Shown: positions 12,301 through 25,515 of the stretch, piece by piece
Layout: the number at the start of each line of letters is the position of its first letter
Numbering within the stretch: position 1 is the stretch's first letter
Assembly (NCBI RefSeq): GCF_018139145.2
Contig: NC_059471.1
Span: 45,872,226-45,936,225, forward strand
Direction of reading: 5' to 3'
Source: Gymnogyps californianus
Lineage: Eukaryota; Chordata; Aves; Accipitriformes; Cathartidae
DNA length: 64,000 bases
Notes under the pieces: model-generated
Seen by the model: the letters and a program-made list of their open reading frames with translations, nothing else
Told to the model about the DNA's origin: nothing
Databases searched by the model: none
Translations under genes and position numbers: made by a program

Positions 12301-14242
12301 TTGTGCTCGGGGTGTAGGCAGCATCCATTTCTGTAAATCTCTTACTCTTCTTCCTTGTTTACCTGCACAATGTGCTTGTTCTCCACAGTTCAGTTGACGT
12401 AACCCATCGGTTTTTGGAGTTTACTCTGAGTTTTGGCGACTGGTCAGACCAATCAGGGCATGTTGCCTTGGTGTTGGTGTCAGTTCTGTTCATTACCTTG
12501 CAACTACATGTTTCTTCTGCTCTGTTGCTTTCTTCCTTTGCCTTACCTGCCTGTTTCTTGGACTCCCAAGACCCCTGAACACTGACCTGATAGTTGGATG
12601 TGTTTTGTTGTTTAACAAGTAGTTCCTCTTCTTCTCACAGTGGAACTTTAACCTGTGGCCTCTTGCATGCAGAAGAAACGATACCTTTTCAAGTCCTTGG
12701 AGTTTTGGTGGAGAAGTAAATGTCCCTCCTGGGGTTGCAGTCCCAGCACGAAGCCCTGCCTTGGCCACTTGTGCAGGCAGCCCCTGGGGTATTGCAGGAG
12801 CTGATGCAGAGGCGAGGTTGCCCGTCCCCCATCCTTCCCAGCCCCCTCCTCTCATCTGCCACCACATCGTGTCCCCCATCATCACTGTCATGTCACATCC
12901 CCCCGCAGCAGAACAGCCGCCACCATGGCACATCGCGCGTCAGGCTTTGGGGCGTAACCTTCACGGTGTGAGACAGTTGGGATCTTTCGGATGTGATAAC
13001 ACGGGGCCCGCAGCCTGCATGGGGAATACCTTGTTCAAATATTTTCCTTGAATGAAGCCATGTTTACAGACTGATAAGAAATACTAGAGTCCTAGGGACC
13101 TTCAAAACAGAAGGTTGTGGGGATTCTTGGGTTTGTTTTGCTTTTTGAAGTCTGTATCAGAAGCAGCTGTTTTTTTTCTTTGTGGATTTTTTTTTTTTAA
13201 ATAAATTTCAAATGATGGAATAATTGCTAAGTCCAGTGATTATGTGTCCAAAAAAAAAAAAAGTTTAAAGTATATTAAATTGCTGAAGCGGAGCTTCTCC
13301 ATACTGTGAAACTCTGATACCAGTACCTTGACTTACAAACCCTTCGAATGACAGGGCTGTGCGTAGCTTATGAATTAAGTAACTTTGTGTACCTTTTCCT
13401 GTGGCTTCCAACTGAACGGAGCAAGTGCACAAGAGGGCACATTCTTTTGTTGTTGATAGCATTCCGCCTTAACAAGAAGGAATTTCTTGCCTATTGTTTA
13501 TGAAGTGGAAAGAGATCACAAGTTGTATAATCTCTCTCTGTATCGTTGGATTTTTTTTTTTTTTTTAACCTTGCTCTTGCAAGTCAGTTGATCCGCAGCA
13601 GGTGCAGCGAGTGGGTGCTGTAATACACCACACCTATATTTTGTTATATATTGGTGTGAGCTGGGGGGGGGGGAGGGGGGTGTGTGGAGAGGAAGAGGAG
13701 GAACACAAAGGAGAGAAAACCCCCCAAGTAAGGAAGCAGCAGAGCTGAATATGGTTTGGTTTCTGTCTCTCCAGAGCTTTGCTCAGCAACCAAACCCAGA
13801 CTCCAGGTGCAGTATTCCCTCATCGGTCTGTGAGCATAGAAACGGCGCGTCCCTCCTCTTCTTCCTCCCCTGCCAAGAGTTTCTGGGTGGTGAATGTCAG
13901 TAGCTGGAGTTATTTTTAAAGGCAAGAGGTGAGGCTTGTCGTGCAAAGCTAGGAAGAGGGCGTTTGTTTGCTGAGCAGAGCTGACATCAAAGTGGAGACT
14001 GCTGCCTACTGGCTCGCCACTGCCTTATGCCAGGTAATCTTTAACGTACCCCTCAGTCACCGAGATCGCAACCCAGCCTGCCTGTGTGCATGAGAAACGA
14101 CCTGCGTTTATGATCCAGAAGATTGCTTTTTCAGTATTATTTCCATGAGCTGGACTTTGACATTTAAAGGCTCACACTAATCATCTTGCAAAACCTGCTT
14201 AGTGCTTTTAACTAAGCAACTGCTTTCTACTTCTCTTCGCAG
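3380..14242. other. Intron, no exon seen
   Basis: Intronic DNA with scattered homopolymers: A-rich 9016-9070, T-rich 13187-13198, (T)16 at 13551-13566, and a G-run at 13663-13680. It has an odd low-complexity patch at 3480-3556 and an unexplained antisense open stretch near 8650-9145. No CH-domain exon could be recognised. Confidence 0.6.
13663..13680 (+). repeat. Poly-G tract
   Basis: Eleven G, one A, then six G, followed by a purine-rich GT/GA stretch. This is a simple repeat that could form a G-quadruplex. Confidence 0.9.
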
Positions 14243-14349
14243 GATAATATAAATGTTTTTCTGAAAGCGTGTGAAAATATTGGACTGAAAGAAGCTCAGC
14301 TTTTTCACCCAGGAGATCTTCAGGATTTGTCCAATCGAGTTACAGTCAA
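14243..14349 (+). CDS. LMO7: LMO7 exon w1: C-terminal half of CH domain
   Basis: This 107-nt exon starts in phase 0 after a pyrimidine-rich acceptor ending TTCGCAG. It ends after two bases of a Lys codon at the donor GTGAGT. It encodes [19 protein letters not shown] followed by [16 protein letters not shown], the late CH-domain helices that carry the conserved 'F-P-D/G-L' core. CH domains bind F-actin or act as scaffolds; LMO7 and LIMCH1 carry a single one at the N terminus. The exon that encodes the preceding CH helices was not found in the 14.2 kb upstream, so it should lie before base 1. A 27.5-kb intron follows. Confidence 0.95.
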
Positions 14350-17300
14350 GTGAGTTTTGTGGTTTTGTTTTCTCCCTCCCCTTCTCCCTCTAAGCTGTTT
14401 CACGGTCTTTTTTTTTTTATGTTTGTCTATGGAAAATTCTTCTTTTAATCTGGTACGAGCAATTCAAAATACTGTGGCGAGGGTTTAAGCCTTATTAAGA
14501 CTGGTAGATAAGATTTGCACGAATTTAATTTAAAAAATGAAGTATTATTATGCCTTACAAGCAAACTAATTGTTAATGAATATTTATAGCATTTAATATA
14601 TGAGACAGAAACTGTTCAGGTTGTTTTAAACTTGGAGCAAAATCAACTGTTAAATGATATTGAAAGCATCGCTTCCCTTTATGCTTTGAGATTACCGATG
14701 TAAAATCTGAAAGGCTGAGGTGGTTCTTCTGGTACTTATCTGAATGGCTCTGAGGTTCGAGTGTGGTGTTCCTACAGGACCACGGGTCTCGCCACTCCGA
14801 GTGTTAATCAAGTGTTTGTCACCGAATGTCACATCTCCTGTCAAGGGGTGTGTGTGTGAGTAGAAACCAAGTGCTGAATTGCACAAAGGGTAATTATCAT
14901 GTTTACAGAGAAAAGAGTTTTCCTGTGAAATAGCAGTGGTTTGGTTCTGAAATATAATTGGTGGATTCTCAAATTTCAGGACTGCTGTGTCTCCTAATAG
15001 GAGTTTTATTACTAGTTTCTGGGAGGTTAAGGTGGAGCTTTACTATATAGACACTGAACAGGTTTTTTAAGATAAATGTGTCGTGGAAAAATATCATCTT
15101 GGGGCATCTTGCTTAGTTACAGTATTAGCTGTTTTTCTTGTGTTGGTACAAAGGGTGAATTTATTAAGTGTCCAAAAAAAGGGAAAGCTTTAGTGAGTTT
15201 TGCTGGAAACCTGTCAGGTTAAATGTTAAGAATTGATTCCTGTCTTAAATTACCAGTTTTATCAAAGAGGAATAGGCAGTAATCCTTCTGTAAATACAAG
15301 GAAAAAAAATATTGTGAAATGACACATAACTGCTTTAATTAGAAAGAAATCTCTTGTAGGTGGATTGGGCAGTAGCTTGTTGACATACTCTCTGCCTGGT
15401 TTCAGAATGAAAGTTCGTACCGTTTTGAGGTCTGATACTTGAGATGGCAATGTGTTTTCCAATCTTTGACTCATACCCGAAACATAATTTCTTGCTAATG
15501 CGGTGTTTAGGGACTTGGCGCCTTTCCAGGATGCCAGTATTCTCTCCGCTGGTTCCTGCGTCATGCCAAAAGCCGGAGGGTTGGTAACCTCTGCCATGCT
15601 TTAATTATCCACAAAACCCTTGGTAAAGTTACTTTGGTGGAGGTTTGCTCCAAGGGTATAGCTGGGAAGGGTTGGAGGCAGTCAGGAGCTGCTCTTCAGC
15701 AGCGTCAATAGCGACAAGCTGAAACCCGGGGGAGGTCGAGTTAGCGAACCGTTGTGCAAGGTATGTTGTCCAACTCGTCCCTACATTAACCGCGGTGCCC
15801 AAGTGAGGTCAGCCATGAAATTCATCCACTGGGTCCGTAACCAGGGTTTTTTTGGATCCTTTCAGCTCTGCCGGTTCCCTTCCGAGCTCTGCGAGCAGAG
15901 GGTGAGGCTGGAATTTGAAGTCATCATAAGGCAATAGGGGTTTTAAGTCATACCTACTCGGCAACAGATTACTTAGTGTTTTTCAAAAAAAGCAGATTTA
16001 ACCATTGAACATTTCTTACAGACAGCAATGGAAGGGGTTTGGGTTAGAGTCGAAAGAGCTGCCAGCCGTTTAGCCATGCTCTTTTAATTTGTTTCAATAT
16101 AAGTTCAATTTTCCACATGTTATGTATCATATGACAGTCCCACAGTGTGTATAAAATGCTTACAGAGTAATTCAAAACTTCTGTATCTGAGCACGCTGTA
16201 AAGTGGTAACCTAACCATACTAGCACATTTTGACGTGTTTAGGAGTTTGGAGAGGGACGGGAGGGAAGTTTTATTCCAAGAAATGAAGGAAATAAGTTAT
16301 ATGAAGATAACTCTCTCCATTGAAAAGTTAATTATGCGTCATTTGATTAGCCAGAGGGCAAGCTAGTCTTCAGAGGGTTTCCAGAGAGAGTCATATGTGT
16401 GTCAGGAGAGAAATGCTCTCTGATCAGGAGCTTTATCTGATGTATTCTTTTATTATTTAATAGAAATAAGTAATTTCATACATTCAAGCTGAATTACAAA
16501 TTTCTTCAAAACTTGTAGGATGCCAGGCCTCAGAAAAGGGATACTATTTCATATCTTGCTTTCCTGTTGTCCTCTGTTAACCTTAGTTTCAGCATTAGAA
16601 GTAAATAATTTCTTGTCACAAAGAGGGAAAACTCTTTTATATGCTGATTTTTATAAAAGATTGCATTTAATTTTTGGCTTTCTAACATTCCTAAGCAAAT
16701 TCGTTTTGCTGCCGTCACCTGAGGCTAATTGCCCACATCTTAAACCAGCTGCGATAGGTTGTCCAGGATAACGTTAATGTGTGCCTGAAGCAGTGTGTAT
16801 TTTGACACCTCGGCAGTATTGCTGTGTTCTGCTGTTGCACCACCGTTAGCGCATCCTTTTTATCTACCCAAAATAGATTAAATAAACTGTTGCTTAAGCA
16901 GTCAGCTTTTCAGGCTGGGATGGCTGAGAACAGCGCGCTGGTAGGATACACGTATGTACTGCCGGGCATAAGAAGATGCCTGGTTTGCCTGGCATGTGGA
17001 AAATAGATGAGAGGAAGGTACCGTTAAAAGGGTGGGTCCGCTCCTGTCACTACAGGAGGACATGAGACTTGTCATCTTATGTCAGAGCAAAACCAGTCTC
17101 TGACACTGGCTGGGAGGTTGCATCTCTGTCCCTGCTGTACTTGGCCTTCTGTAGACTTGTCTAATTGCTCTGATGCCTCTGGTGCTGGGAAGGTCCTGCA
17201 GGAGGAAGGCCTCTCCTCTGAGGATGATGTGCTCTGTGAAGAGGTGCTCCCTGTGTTCCTCCTGTCTCTGCTGCCTGGCAGTTGTGTGTGGTACCTCCTC

Positions 17301-20300
17301 CTTCTTACCTTGTGGGAAATCATACGCCCTCAGGCTGTTGGCATCTCAGACCGCCGTCCTGTCCCACTTGGGCAGGCTCCCTTCCCAGCAGGAAATGTTA
17401 TTTTCTCCTCGTACCTCGTTTCTGAGGATGCTTGCTGCCTTTCACTGTACCTTCGCTGATAGCGCTCTGTCTTTTTGTCTCATCAACAACAATGCCAAGC
17501 CATTCAGAGATACCAAACTCTTTATTTGTATGTGGTATAATGTTCTTGTGTCACCTGAGTTAAGGTAAAGACCCTCTGTTCCTCCTGGCTTGCCAGAAAC
17601 TGTACTAAGAGAATAATCTTCCTATCTGGTAAGGAGGTTGCAACTTTCACTTGTATTTTGTTTTCTGTTGCAACTGAGATGATGCACAGGCATAAAGTGA
17701 AACCCTCCTCTGTAATTACTACTAGTATCTGGGACAGGAGAGGCAAGAATCCTCTTAAATATCCAGACTCTCAGTTCCAAGTGATTATGTGATTATCCTT
17801 TTTGCAAAGAAACAGCTCCTTAAAATTTTATTGTTTAGAAGTTTGTGTGAAGAGGGCTGGTTAAAATTACTGGTTGCTGTTCAAAGCCTTGCAAACTTTA
17901 TGCTTTGCCAGATCAGCTATGAGATTAGTAGTTGGGTGATGTGGAAAAAATATACTGGCATGGATGGTTTCTTTTCTGCCAATGAAAATGGGAGTGTGGA
18001 TTAATGCCTGAGATTTATAGTTCAGCCTTTCTGTAAATCTGCAGAAGTTATTGCTCAATGGTATAGTACAGTAATGTGTCATGTGTTCCAATAAAGATTA
18101 TCCAGATGGATTTATTCCTTGCCACTGTGTCCGGCAGTCATGTGCATATCTTCTTGTTTTGTGGCTAGTTATTTGTGTAAATGCATATGTGTCCCTCTTC
18201 AGTTCTTTTGGTATATTTGATTTTTTTTTTTTTTTTTTGGTCTAGGATTTTGTTATTTTTAATCAGAAGAGATGTTATTTTAAAGCCCGGCAGCTTGGGT
18301 GGTGTTTGGTTTTTTGGTTTGGTTTTTTTTTTTTTTTTTAATAGTAATGCAAGGTTGTCTTAATACTTCACTTGATTCTTTTTTAGTTCTATCAAAGTAA
18401 GAATGTAATACGAGCTTAGTGACTCTCAGTTGTCAGCAAGGTTACTATTTAAAAATGTTAAGCACTTCCTTACCCAGCTCTTTAGAGGTGACACACCCAG
18501 TTGTTCCCAGCTGTGGAAGGGTTCTTAGTAAATTCATGCCATAGAGTTAAAAGTGAGAGTTTGCTTAGGCAGACACCAAACTTCTATTCAGATGGAATGT
18601 GTTATCCCAATTAGCAGTTTTAAAGGAGGCAGCCTGAACAATCAGATGGATGGAATAATTAAAATTTGTCTTGTCTTTCAAGCAAATTATTTCTTCCATC
18701 TGAAAAAAAACCCTAATTCTGTAAAATGAGGTATCCACTTAAAGAATCTCATTAAAGACTAATAATAAATCCAAACAGTGGTGGTTTAATAGATGAAAAT
18801 ATTAAACTAAGCAAAAAAAATTATGAAACAATTCACTGCCTTAATCCTAAATAGCAAACTTTTTTTAAAGCTACCACAAGCCCCTGAGTCCTGATGTTGA
18901 AGTTCTACTATATTAATTTCATTATTCATTAAAATATCAAATCAAAATATTTGGCTTCTACTAATATTATTACTACAGGGTGGTATTTAGAGTCGGGCTT
19001 GAATGAAACTCAAAAATTGTCTCCAAAGATAGCTGGAAGTATCTCAGCATCTTGCAGAACTTGGTATTTGGATAAGACCTTCAACTTTTTGCTGCTCTGT
19101 ACTTCTTCACTTATTCATTATCAATCCTGTGTGCTAAATGAAGTGTAAATCTTATGACACAAGCAGAAAACTCTGTTGGAGAAGTCTTGCTGAAGTGGGA
19201 TTAAGTGCGTACATGAGATGGAGTAATGGAGCTCTGACTCTAGCCCTGGCATTTCTAACTTTTGGATAGTTTTAGCTATTGATTTAATGTTCCTTTAGCT
19301 CAATTATTTTTTTGTCATTTCCTAAAGCAAAAAACAATCCTGGAAAAATTTGAATGCCATGCTTTCTGTAGCATAAAGCTCTCTATAACTAGAGCCAACT
19401 GGAAAGAAGTAACAACTGTTATCTGTCATGTTCATCCTTGTGTTCATGCATTTCAGAAGCTGAATTTTTGAGAGAAGCTCTCTATTTAAGTTCAGAGAGA
19501 ATACTTTCTGAATTTAAAATACCACAAAAAAGTTGTTCAGAGATTAGCTGCTTTTAAAATAAAGCCTGAGAAAATGAAATAGTTGCTAAGGGATGCAGTT
19601 GTAAGCATATATTCTGCATCTTTTTGTCCATCTGGAGCAGGATACATTTCATGGGGTTCTCTTCTGATTAAATAAGAATGAACGATTGTACCCATTATAC
19701 CAACATAAATTATTTTTAGCATACATACAGAATCACTACCTGCCATATCATGGCTATTGTCCCTTACTAAGCAACCGTCTCCTTTTAGGGGCTGTTGAAA
19801 AGGAAGCCTTCTAGCACCAAGTTAAGCCAAACACAAAGCATCGTCTAGTACCTACCTTCTTTATCCCATAATTCAGATTACAATAGTGCCAGTGCCTCCT
19901 TCCAGTGATGAAGTTGCCTCACTTGTCTTTTTGGGTGCAACCACTAAGTGTACAGGTATAATAGGGTTCCTGAAAGTAGCAGTGAAACAGTAGAGAGGGG
20001 TTGAAGGCAGACATAGCTTCTTCCAGTTCTACATTCAGTCCTTTAGCAACTTCCCATTCTTCATGTAGTAGGAAAATAACTGTAGATTTTAGTTTCTAAT
20101 TAGAAAAGAGATTTTTTTTTTTTAATTACTTCTTTTTTTTATGTAAGTTGATGGCTTCTCATGGCTTTCATGTTCTTCCTGTCTAGTCCTGAGAATATGC
20201 CAGGTTTCCTGATTCCACTTGTGTTTCCTGCTCAGGGTGCTTTCTTCTGCAGGGTCAACAAAGGCAAAGTGAAATTTCTGTTCTATGGGATGAATACTAC

Positions 20301-22319
20301 CACTGCCGAATAGATCGCTGAAGAAAGCAATCTGCATAGAAACCACCAAAAAGATAGTCTTTTTGAATGGAGGATTGTTGTCAGTGCTCTTAGAAATCTG
20401 GTTTTTGGGAGAGCTTTAATTGTGAAAGCAGTACCACCTCTCAATCCTAGGAGGAATTTTTTAGGGTTGCTTTGCCAGTAACACTCAGATCTTTGAACTG
20501 TCTGGCAAGGGACTAACCTGGAAACTTGAGGTGTAATGATGAGATACTCTTTTGGGACTTGTATCCCATTTTGTGCCTTGGGAAGAGCTGCCATATTTTG
20601 CTCAAAGGAGGCAGAGTCGAGAGAGAGAGACAAATTGACCACAAATTGGCTCGCACTGTCAGAGAGAGAGAGTGCAAGTCAGTTTGTGATCAGGTAGCTC
20701 AGAGCTGGTGTTTGCTGTTGATAACACTGAATTAGGTCGTCTTCTATATCTAATATATTTGCACAGTTACTATATCTTCTTGAAAACTTTTTTGCTCAAG
20801 AATTTCATGCTTATAGTAAGAGTGCATGATGGAGCTGAACTTGGATTTGCTGTACTGATTTTTTCCAAGAAACACACATTTTAATGAGCTGAAAAACCTA
20901 GTTCTAATTTGGCTTCCAAAAACAGAAAAAAAAGAAAAGAAACAAAAAAAACCACCCAAAACACACAACACGGAACCACCCTTTCCTGCCTTTTTATTGT
21001 GTGTAGAATAGAAAGTCATGGACTGGATGAAAGCCAAGCACTTCAGTGCAAGAAGTATGATAGTAGTTAGCCCTAAACTTACACCTGTGTAAGGTCTCCA
21101 GCTTATACCTGTGTGACTACAAAGTCAATCACCCCAAAGACTTGGGCATAAAGGTTTAAGAAACTGTCTTTGAATTCAAGTTGAGATGAAAGGAATAAAA
21201 GAGAGCATTTTGTGGGTCTTGAAAACTGAAATGCAAACCATTTAACCAAAATTTAGTTAGAACAATTAATGCTGCTTTTTTTTTTTCCCTTATATCCAGG
21301 GAAATAACATTTCTTACACATGTGGTTGTAATAGGCTTTTATTGTGGTGACTGAGTTTCCTAGTGACACTTCCCTTGAAATGGAAAAGTGCAGCACCCTC
21401 ACTTCAGAGTGACTCTAGAAATGTTCCTATGACTTTGTAAGTGTGGAAATTTTCTTTTTGCTATGGGCATTTTCATAGAAATGGGTAGTATTTACAGCAG
21501 CTAATCTTCCTTGGCATAGCCGTATTCTAAACATTGAAATTGCTGTATTTATTTTGTTTAGGATATAACTAATTTCAAGATCATGCATTTCACACATTTA
21601 ACTTTTATTCATACTGATGACAGTTACGCAGAGGTAAAGAAAATGAAAATAGAGTGCATTTTATCAGTCTTGTGAAACTGTTGTGCTTACTGTAAAATAT
21701 TCACGCTCATGTCATTAATTTACATAAGCTTTAAATCATTCCAGTAAAACCGTTGTAGGCAATAAAATATGTTCCAGACTTTGGACCATACCTGCAAGAA
21801 ATTTACCTCCAAGTCTTCAGTGTAAAGTCTATAAAGTGTTGGGTGTGGTGCTATTTAATCTTTCTACTTTATCTGTGAAGTTTCTGGTCATTAAAAGGAA
21901 TGTTTGAGATTACTCAACAGAAAAAATGAACAATTTAGCAGTTAATAATTTACACTTCCTTTATGGGATTATACTCTTGATAGTGTTTGATTTTACCATT
22001 TATCTATTTTGTGAGATTATTCTGCTGTAAGAATGAAAAGCTTCTGGAGTGGTATACCTGTACCTACAAGTGTACAGGAGGAGTCTGAATAGATTTGGAA
22101 AAAAATTACATTAGTGCATGTTAGTTGTACTGAGAGCAATTCAGGTATCTCTAGTGACACAGATCTATAGCCTTACATTGGAATTTAAATAGTTATGCTA
22201 CAAAGCTGAATGATTTGCTGAAGGAGGTTACAGTAGCTTTCTGTTGAAGGGTGTTGGTTTGTTCAAAGTCCTCATTTTTGATCCTATTACCTTTTAAAAG
22301 TATCTCTGGAATAACTTTT

Positions 22320-22329
22320 GGGGGGGGGG
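22320..22329 (+). repeat. Poly-G tract (10)
   Basis: Ten consecutive G bases in intron DNA. Confidence 0.9.
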
Positions 22330-23399
22330 TGTTCAAAACCATTATTACTAAAAGCCTTTACAATACTTTTTCAATGCTCTTTTGCTTTGTCTTAAGAGAA
22401 GTGTTTCTAACCTTTTAGGATTCCCATGGGAATCCATCGAAACCTTAGGCACCTGTATTCATTTTAAGCATGCACATCAATCCCCTAACATCCCAGGATT
22501 AAATGCAGTTTATAAAACAATGCAGTAGAGAGAGGAAAGCAATTTGGATGAGTAGCAGTGAGTTACGATAAAAGGTAAAGAGAAAACCTGCATTTTTTGG
22601 TGGTGATTTTTTCTTTCCATACAAAAAAAGTGCTTGTGTCTGAGGTTGGAAGTTGAAGGACTTCTAAAAAGAATAAGCTTGTCTTACCTTAATATCAATT
22701 ATACAGAAACATGTATGCAAGTTCACTATCATATTATTTTTAATTGTATTTTACTGCTAAATTGCTGAAGTTCAGTTAGCTTTTCTGTAGACAGACAACT
22801 CAATAGGAAGAGCTCCTATATTTAAATACTGAGGGAAGCTGACTACTTGAAGTTTTCCATAGATACAGCAGTTTGTCAGTTAACCATACTCTGTAAATAG
22901 AGAAAGTAAAGCTGAACAGTATACTGACAGTTCTGGATCCTACTTCACACAAAACCCTACTTTTGGCCATTTTTATTCCTTAGCTGTGTTTAATACTATT
23001 GTTACAGCGCTTTCAGAGATTTCAATTCTAACTGTTATTACTGCTTAATTGGAGCACTCGTAGTATCCTTCAAAGTGGCATTAACAGGTTTTCTACTGTG
23101 AGTACTACAGAATGTAATTGGTAAGCAATAACAGATTCAAATATTTTTATAAAGCGCGTGTCAAGAGGGTTGCAGGGTCATTTTCATCTTGTCACTGAAA
23201 CTAGTTAAACAATGTCTTACCACATGATTAGAGGACAAGAAGGGGCGAGGGGGGAAATGAAGAGTGCTAGATAGCAGCCAAGCTTAACTACACAAAGGCA
23301 TGATCTTTTCATGTTTCTTTTAAAAGATAGAGAACTGTCTTTAAGAAACAAAAGGAAAAAACCCAACAACAACAAAAGAAAACCCAACTGGAGAACTCT

Positions 23400-23865
23400 A
23401 ATCCAGGCTGAACAAGCTGGACGATCAAGCTCAGGATCTCTAACCCTGACCATCCCGGTGACCTCCACTCAACTTCCTCCAGTTTATCAATGTCTTTCCT
23501 GTACTGGGGGACACCAAACTAGACACGGCAGCATTATAGATGTGGTGTAATGAGCACTGAGGAAAGCGGGGATGATCAGGTCCATCAGCCTTCTGGCCAC
23601 GCTCCATTTCATGCAGCCCTTGGTGCTGTTGGCCAACATTGCCGGGGTCTGCTGCTGGCTGACGTTCAGCCCAGCAGGACCCCCAGGCCCGGCTCCCTAC
23701 CCTGCTCTGCCATCGCAGGGGTTAGGTCCATCCTGGGGGCAGGACTTGGACTTTGTCCTCCTTGAATGTCATGAGGTTCCTGCAGAGCCAGTCCTCCCGG
23801 CAGCCCTGCCCTCCGGCGTATCGACTGCGCTCTCCCTATGCTCCCGTCTGCTCGGGGAGGGAGTG
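23400..23865 (-). mobile_element. CR1 LINE fragment, antisense
   Basis: The + strand reads the reverse complement of CR1 RT 3' sequence. It contains 'CAGGCTGAACAAGCTGGA', 'GTTTATCAATGTCTTTCCTG', 'CTGGGGGACACCAAACTAGA', 'ATGTCATGAGGTTCCTG' and 'CCTCCGGCGTATCGACTG', all typical of CR1. It is GC-rich relative to the flanks and truncated at both ends. No open RT remains. Confidence 0.85.
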
Positions 23866-24714
23866 CGGTATCAGAAACTGACTCAGAAAGAAAAATTTTG
23901 AAAGCTGCTGCAGCCGATTGCTGGGACTAGAGTAAGAAGGTTGACTAATGCGGATGATATTTCCTCTTTCCTTTCCCTTCCAGAAAAAACGTCCTGCAAA
24001 TGTAAACATGTACACACCTTTGAACCCAGTATGTACAGATATGCATCAACTGACGTGGATTCCAATGTGTTATATGATAAAATATTTAACTGGGGCGGGG
24101 AAAGGGAGGCTAAGTTCAAAATACTTCAGCTTTTGCACAGGCTATTAAATTACAGACAGCCACTTGTGCCCTGTGAATAAACACTGAAATATGCTTGTCA
24201 GATTTTATGGTGCAGTAATGTATTCTTTTTAACTCCATGACCTGATGTTTGTAAGGAGCTCTCAGCTGTGATCGTTTTCTGGGGTGAGGGATGTACTTGG
24301 TAAAGCAGTAGCTAAAAATGCCCGAGTTAACAGAAGGCACAGTGTATTTGTGTATGGTTTGACTTCCAGATGCGATGTATTTTCATCACAGATCTGTGCA
24401 GTTAGGGAATTACTGTACAATTCCACAAGCTAATCCTAATCTGTCCAAATTTACCAATTTTGACTACTCTAGTAAACAGCTTTTAATAGTAGTTTGCAGG
24501 TTAATTTTTCAGAAACTGTGTTCTTTTTTTATGTATAAAATAGAAGGAAAACTTGGATTACTTATGTGAGAACAGGAAAATCAGAACAATTCCAATTTTG
24601 TGTATAAAATGATGAGTTCTGGAACAGCTTATACTGCTTATGCCTGAGGTGACAGGGTTTAGAGTTTTGTGAGAGTTTTGTAAAGGCGTCTATTCAGTGT
24701 TCGGTGCCAGTCCA

Positions 24715-24800
24715 AGAAAAAAGAAAACAAAATCAACAACAACAAAAAAACAAACCAGAAAAAAACACCATCCCCCCAAAAAACCCACCCAGAAATAAAA
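24715..24800 (+). repeat. A-rich low-complexity stretch
   Basis: A- and AAC-rich sequence with runs such as CAACAACAAC and C6. Similar stretches occur at 9016-9070, 20925-20965 and 23340-23395. Confidence 0.85.
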
Positions 24801-25289
24801 CCCAAGCGTTGTTAAGAAGTATTAGGAATAGGGGAAAAAAAAAGGTACATCACTGTGCTGCTGCAGGTAATCTGGAGTTTGCCGGTGTTGTAAATACCGT
24901 CTGAAGCTTTGGATTTTGATCACTTTCCCTTTCCTCGCTCTCCCACTTCATCTCCCCAAATATCCCCAAAATCAAATCTATAGAAATAGAAGACCTTCAT
25001 CCTCGTGATGCCTCTCTGACCAAAAGTAGGAATAGCTTCTACTGCAGGTTTGGTTTAACACAGTAGGAGTCCTGAGCCTGAAAGAGAGACGATGGATGAA
25101 GAGGAGAGGTGGACAAAGTAGCAAGCTTAAAACAAACAAACAAATAAACAAAAAACCCCTAGCAAACGGCATGGACGAAGTGGTTCAACTCATTGCTGTG
25201 TCCCATGTTATACGAATAATTGATGAACCAAACGAAGGGGCAGTAGGCTTCCTTGTCAACAGATGCTTTGGATGATAAAAGTTTACTTG

Positions 25290-25515
25290 AGTTCAAGGGG
25301 TAGTGGAGAAGTTCACTGAAGGGAAATCTCTTAAGAGTTACTTAATATGGGGAAACCACATCTGGCTTGGGAAGTCCCTAAGGGAGAAGCATCTTGCCTG
25401 CTCTATTTTTACTCTTCCTTAGGCAACCACTTGGCGTTGCAGGGGAGGACAGGATCCTGGGCTAGATAGTTTTGATCTGGCCCAATGTGGATGCTCCTGT
25501 GTGGTTTTGAAAAGG
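25290..25515 (+). mobile_element. Probable old CR1/L3-like LINE 3' tail
   Basis: The segment GGACAGGATCCTGGGCTAGAT and following 'CTGGCCCAATGTGGATGCTCCTGTG' resembles the tail of ancient amniote CR1/L3 families ('...acaggatactgggctagatgg... ctgacccagtatgg...'). It is heavily diverged, and the 5' limit is a guess. Confidence 0.5.

Noticed and set aside
1..14242. Search for the exon with the first half of the CH domain
   Set aside because: No sequence encoding the L-E-N-G-V-L-L-C-D-L-I-N-K type segment was seen on the + strand, so it is presumed to be upstream of the window.
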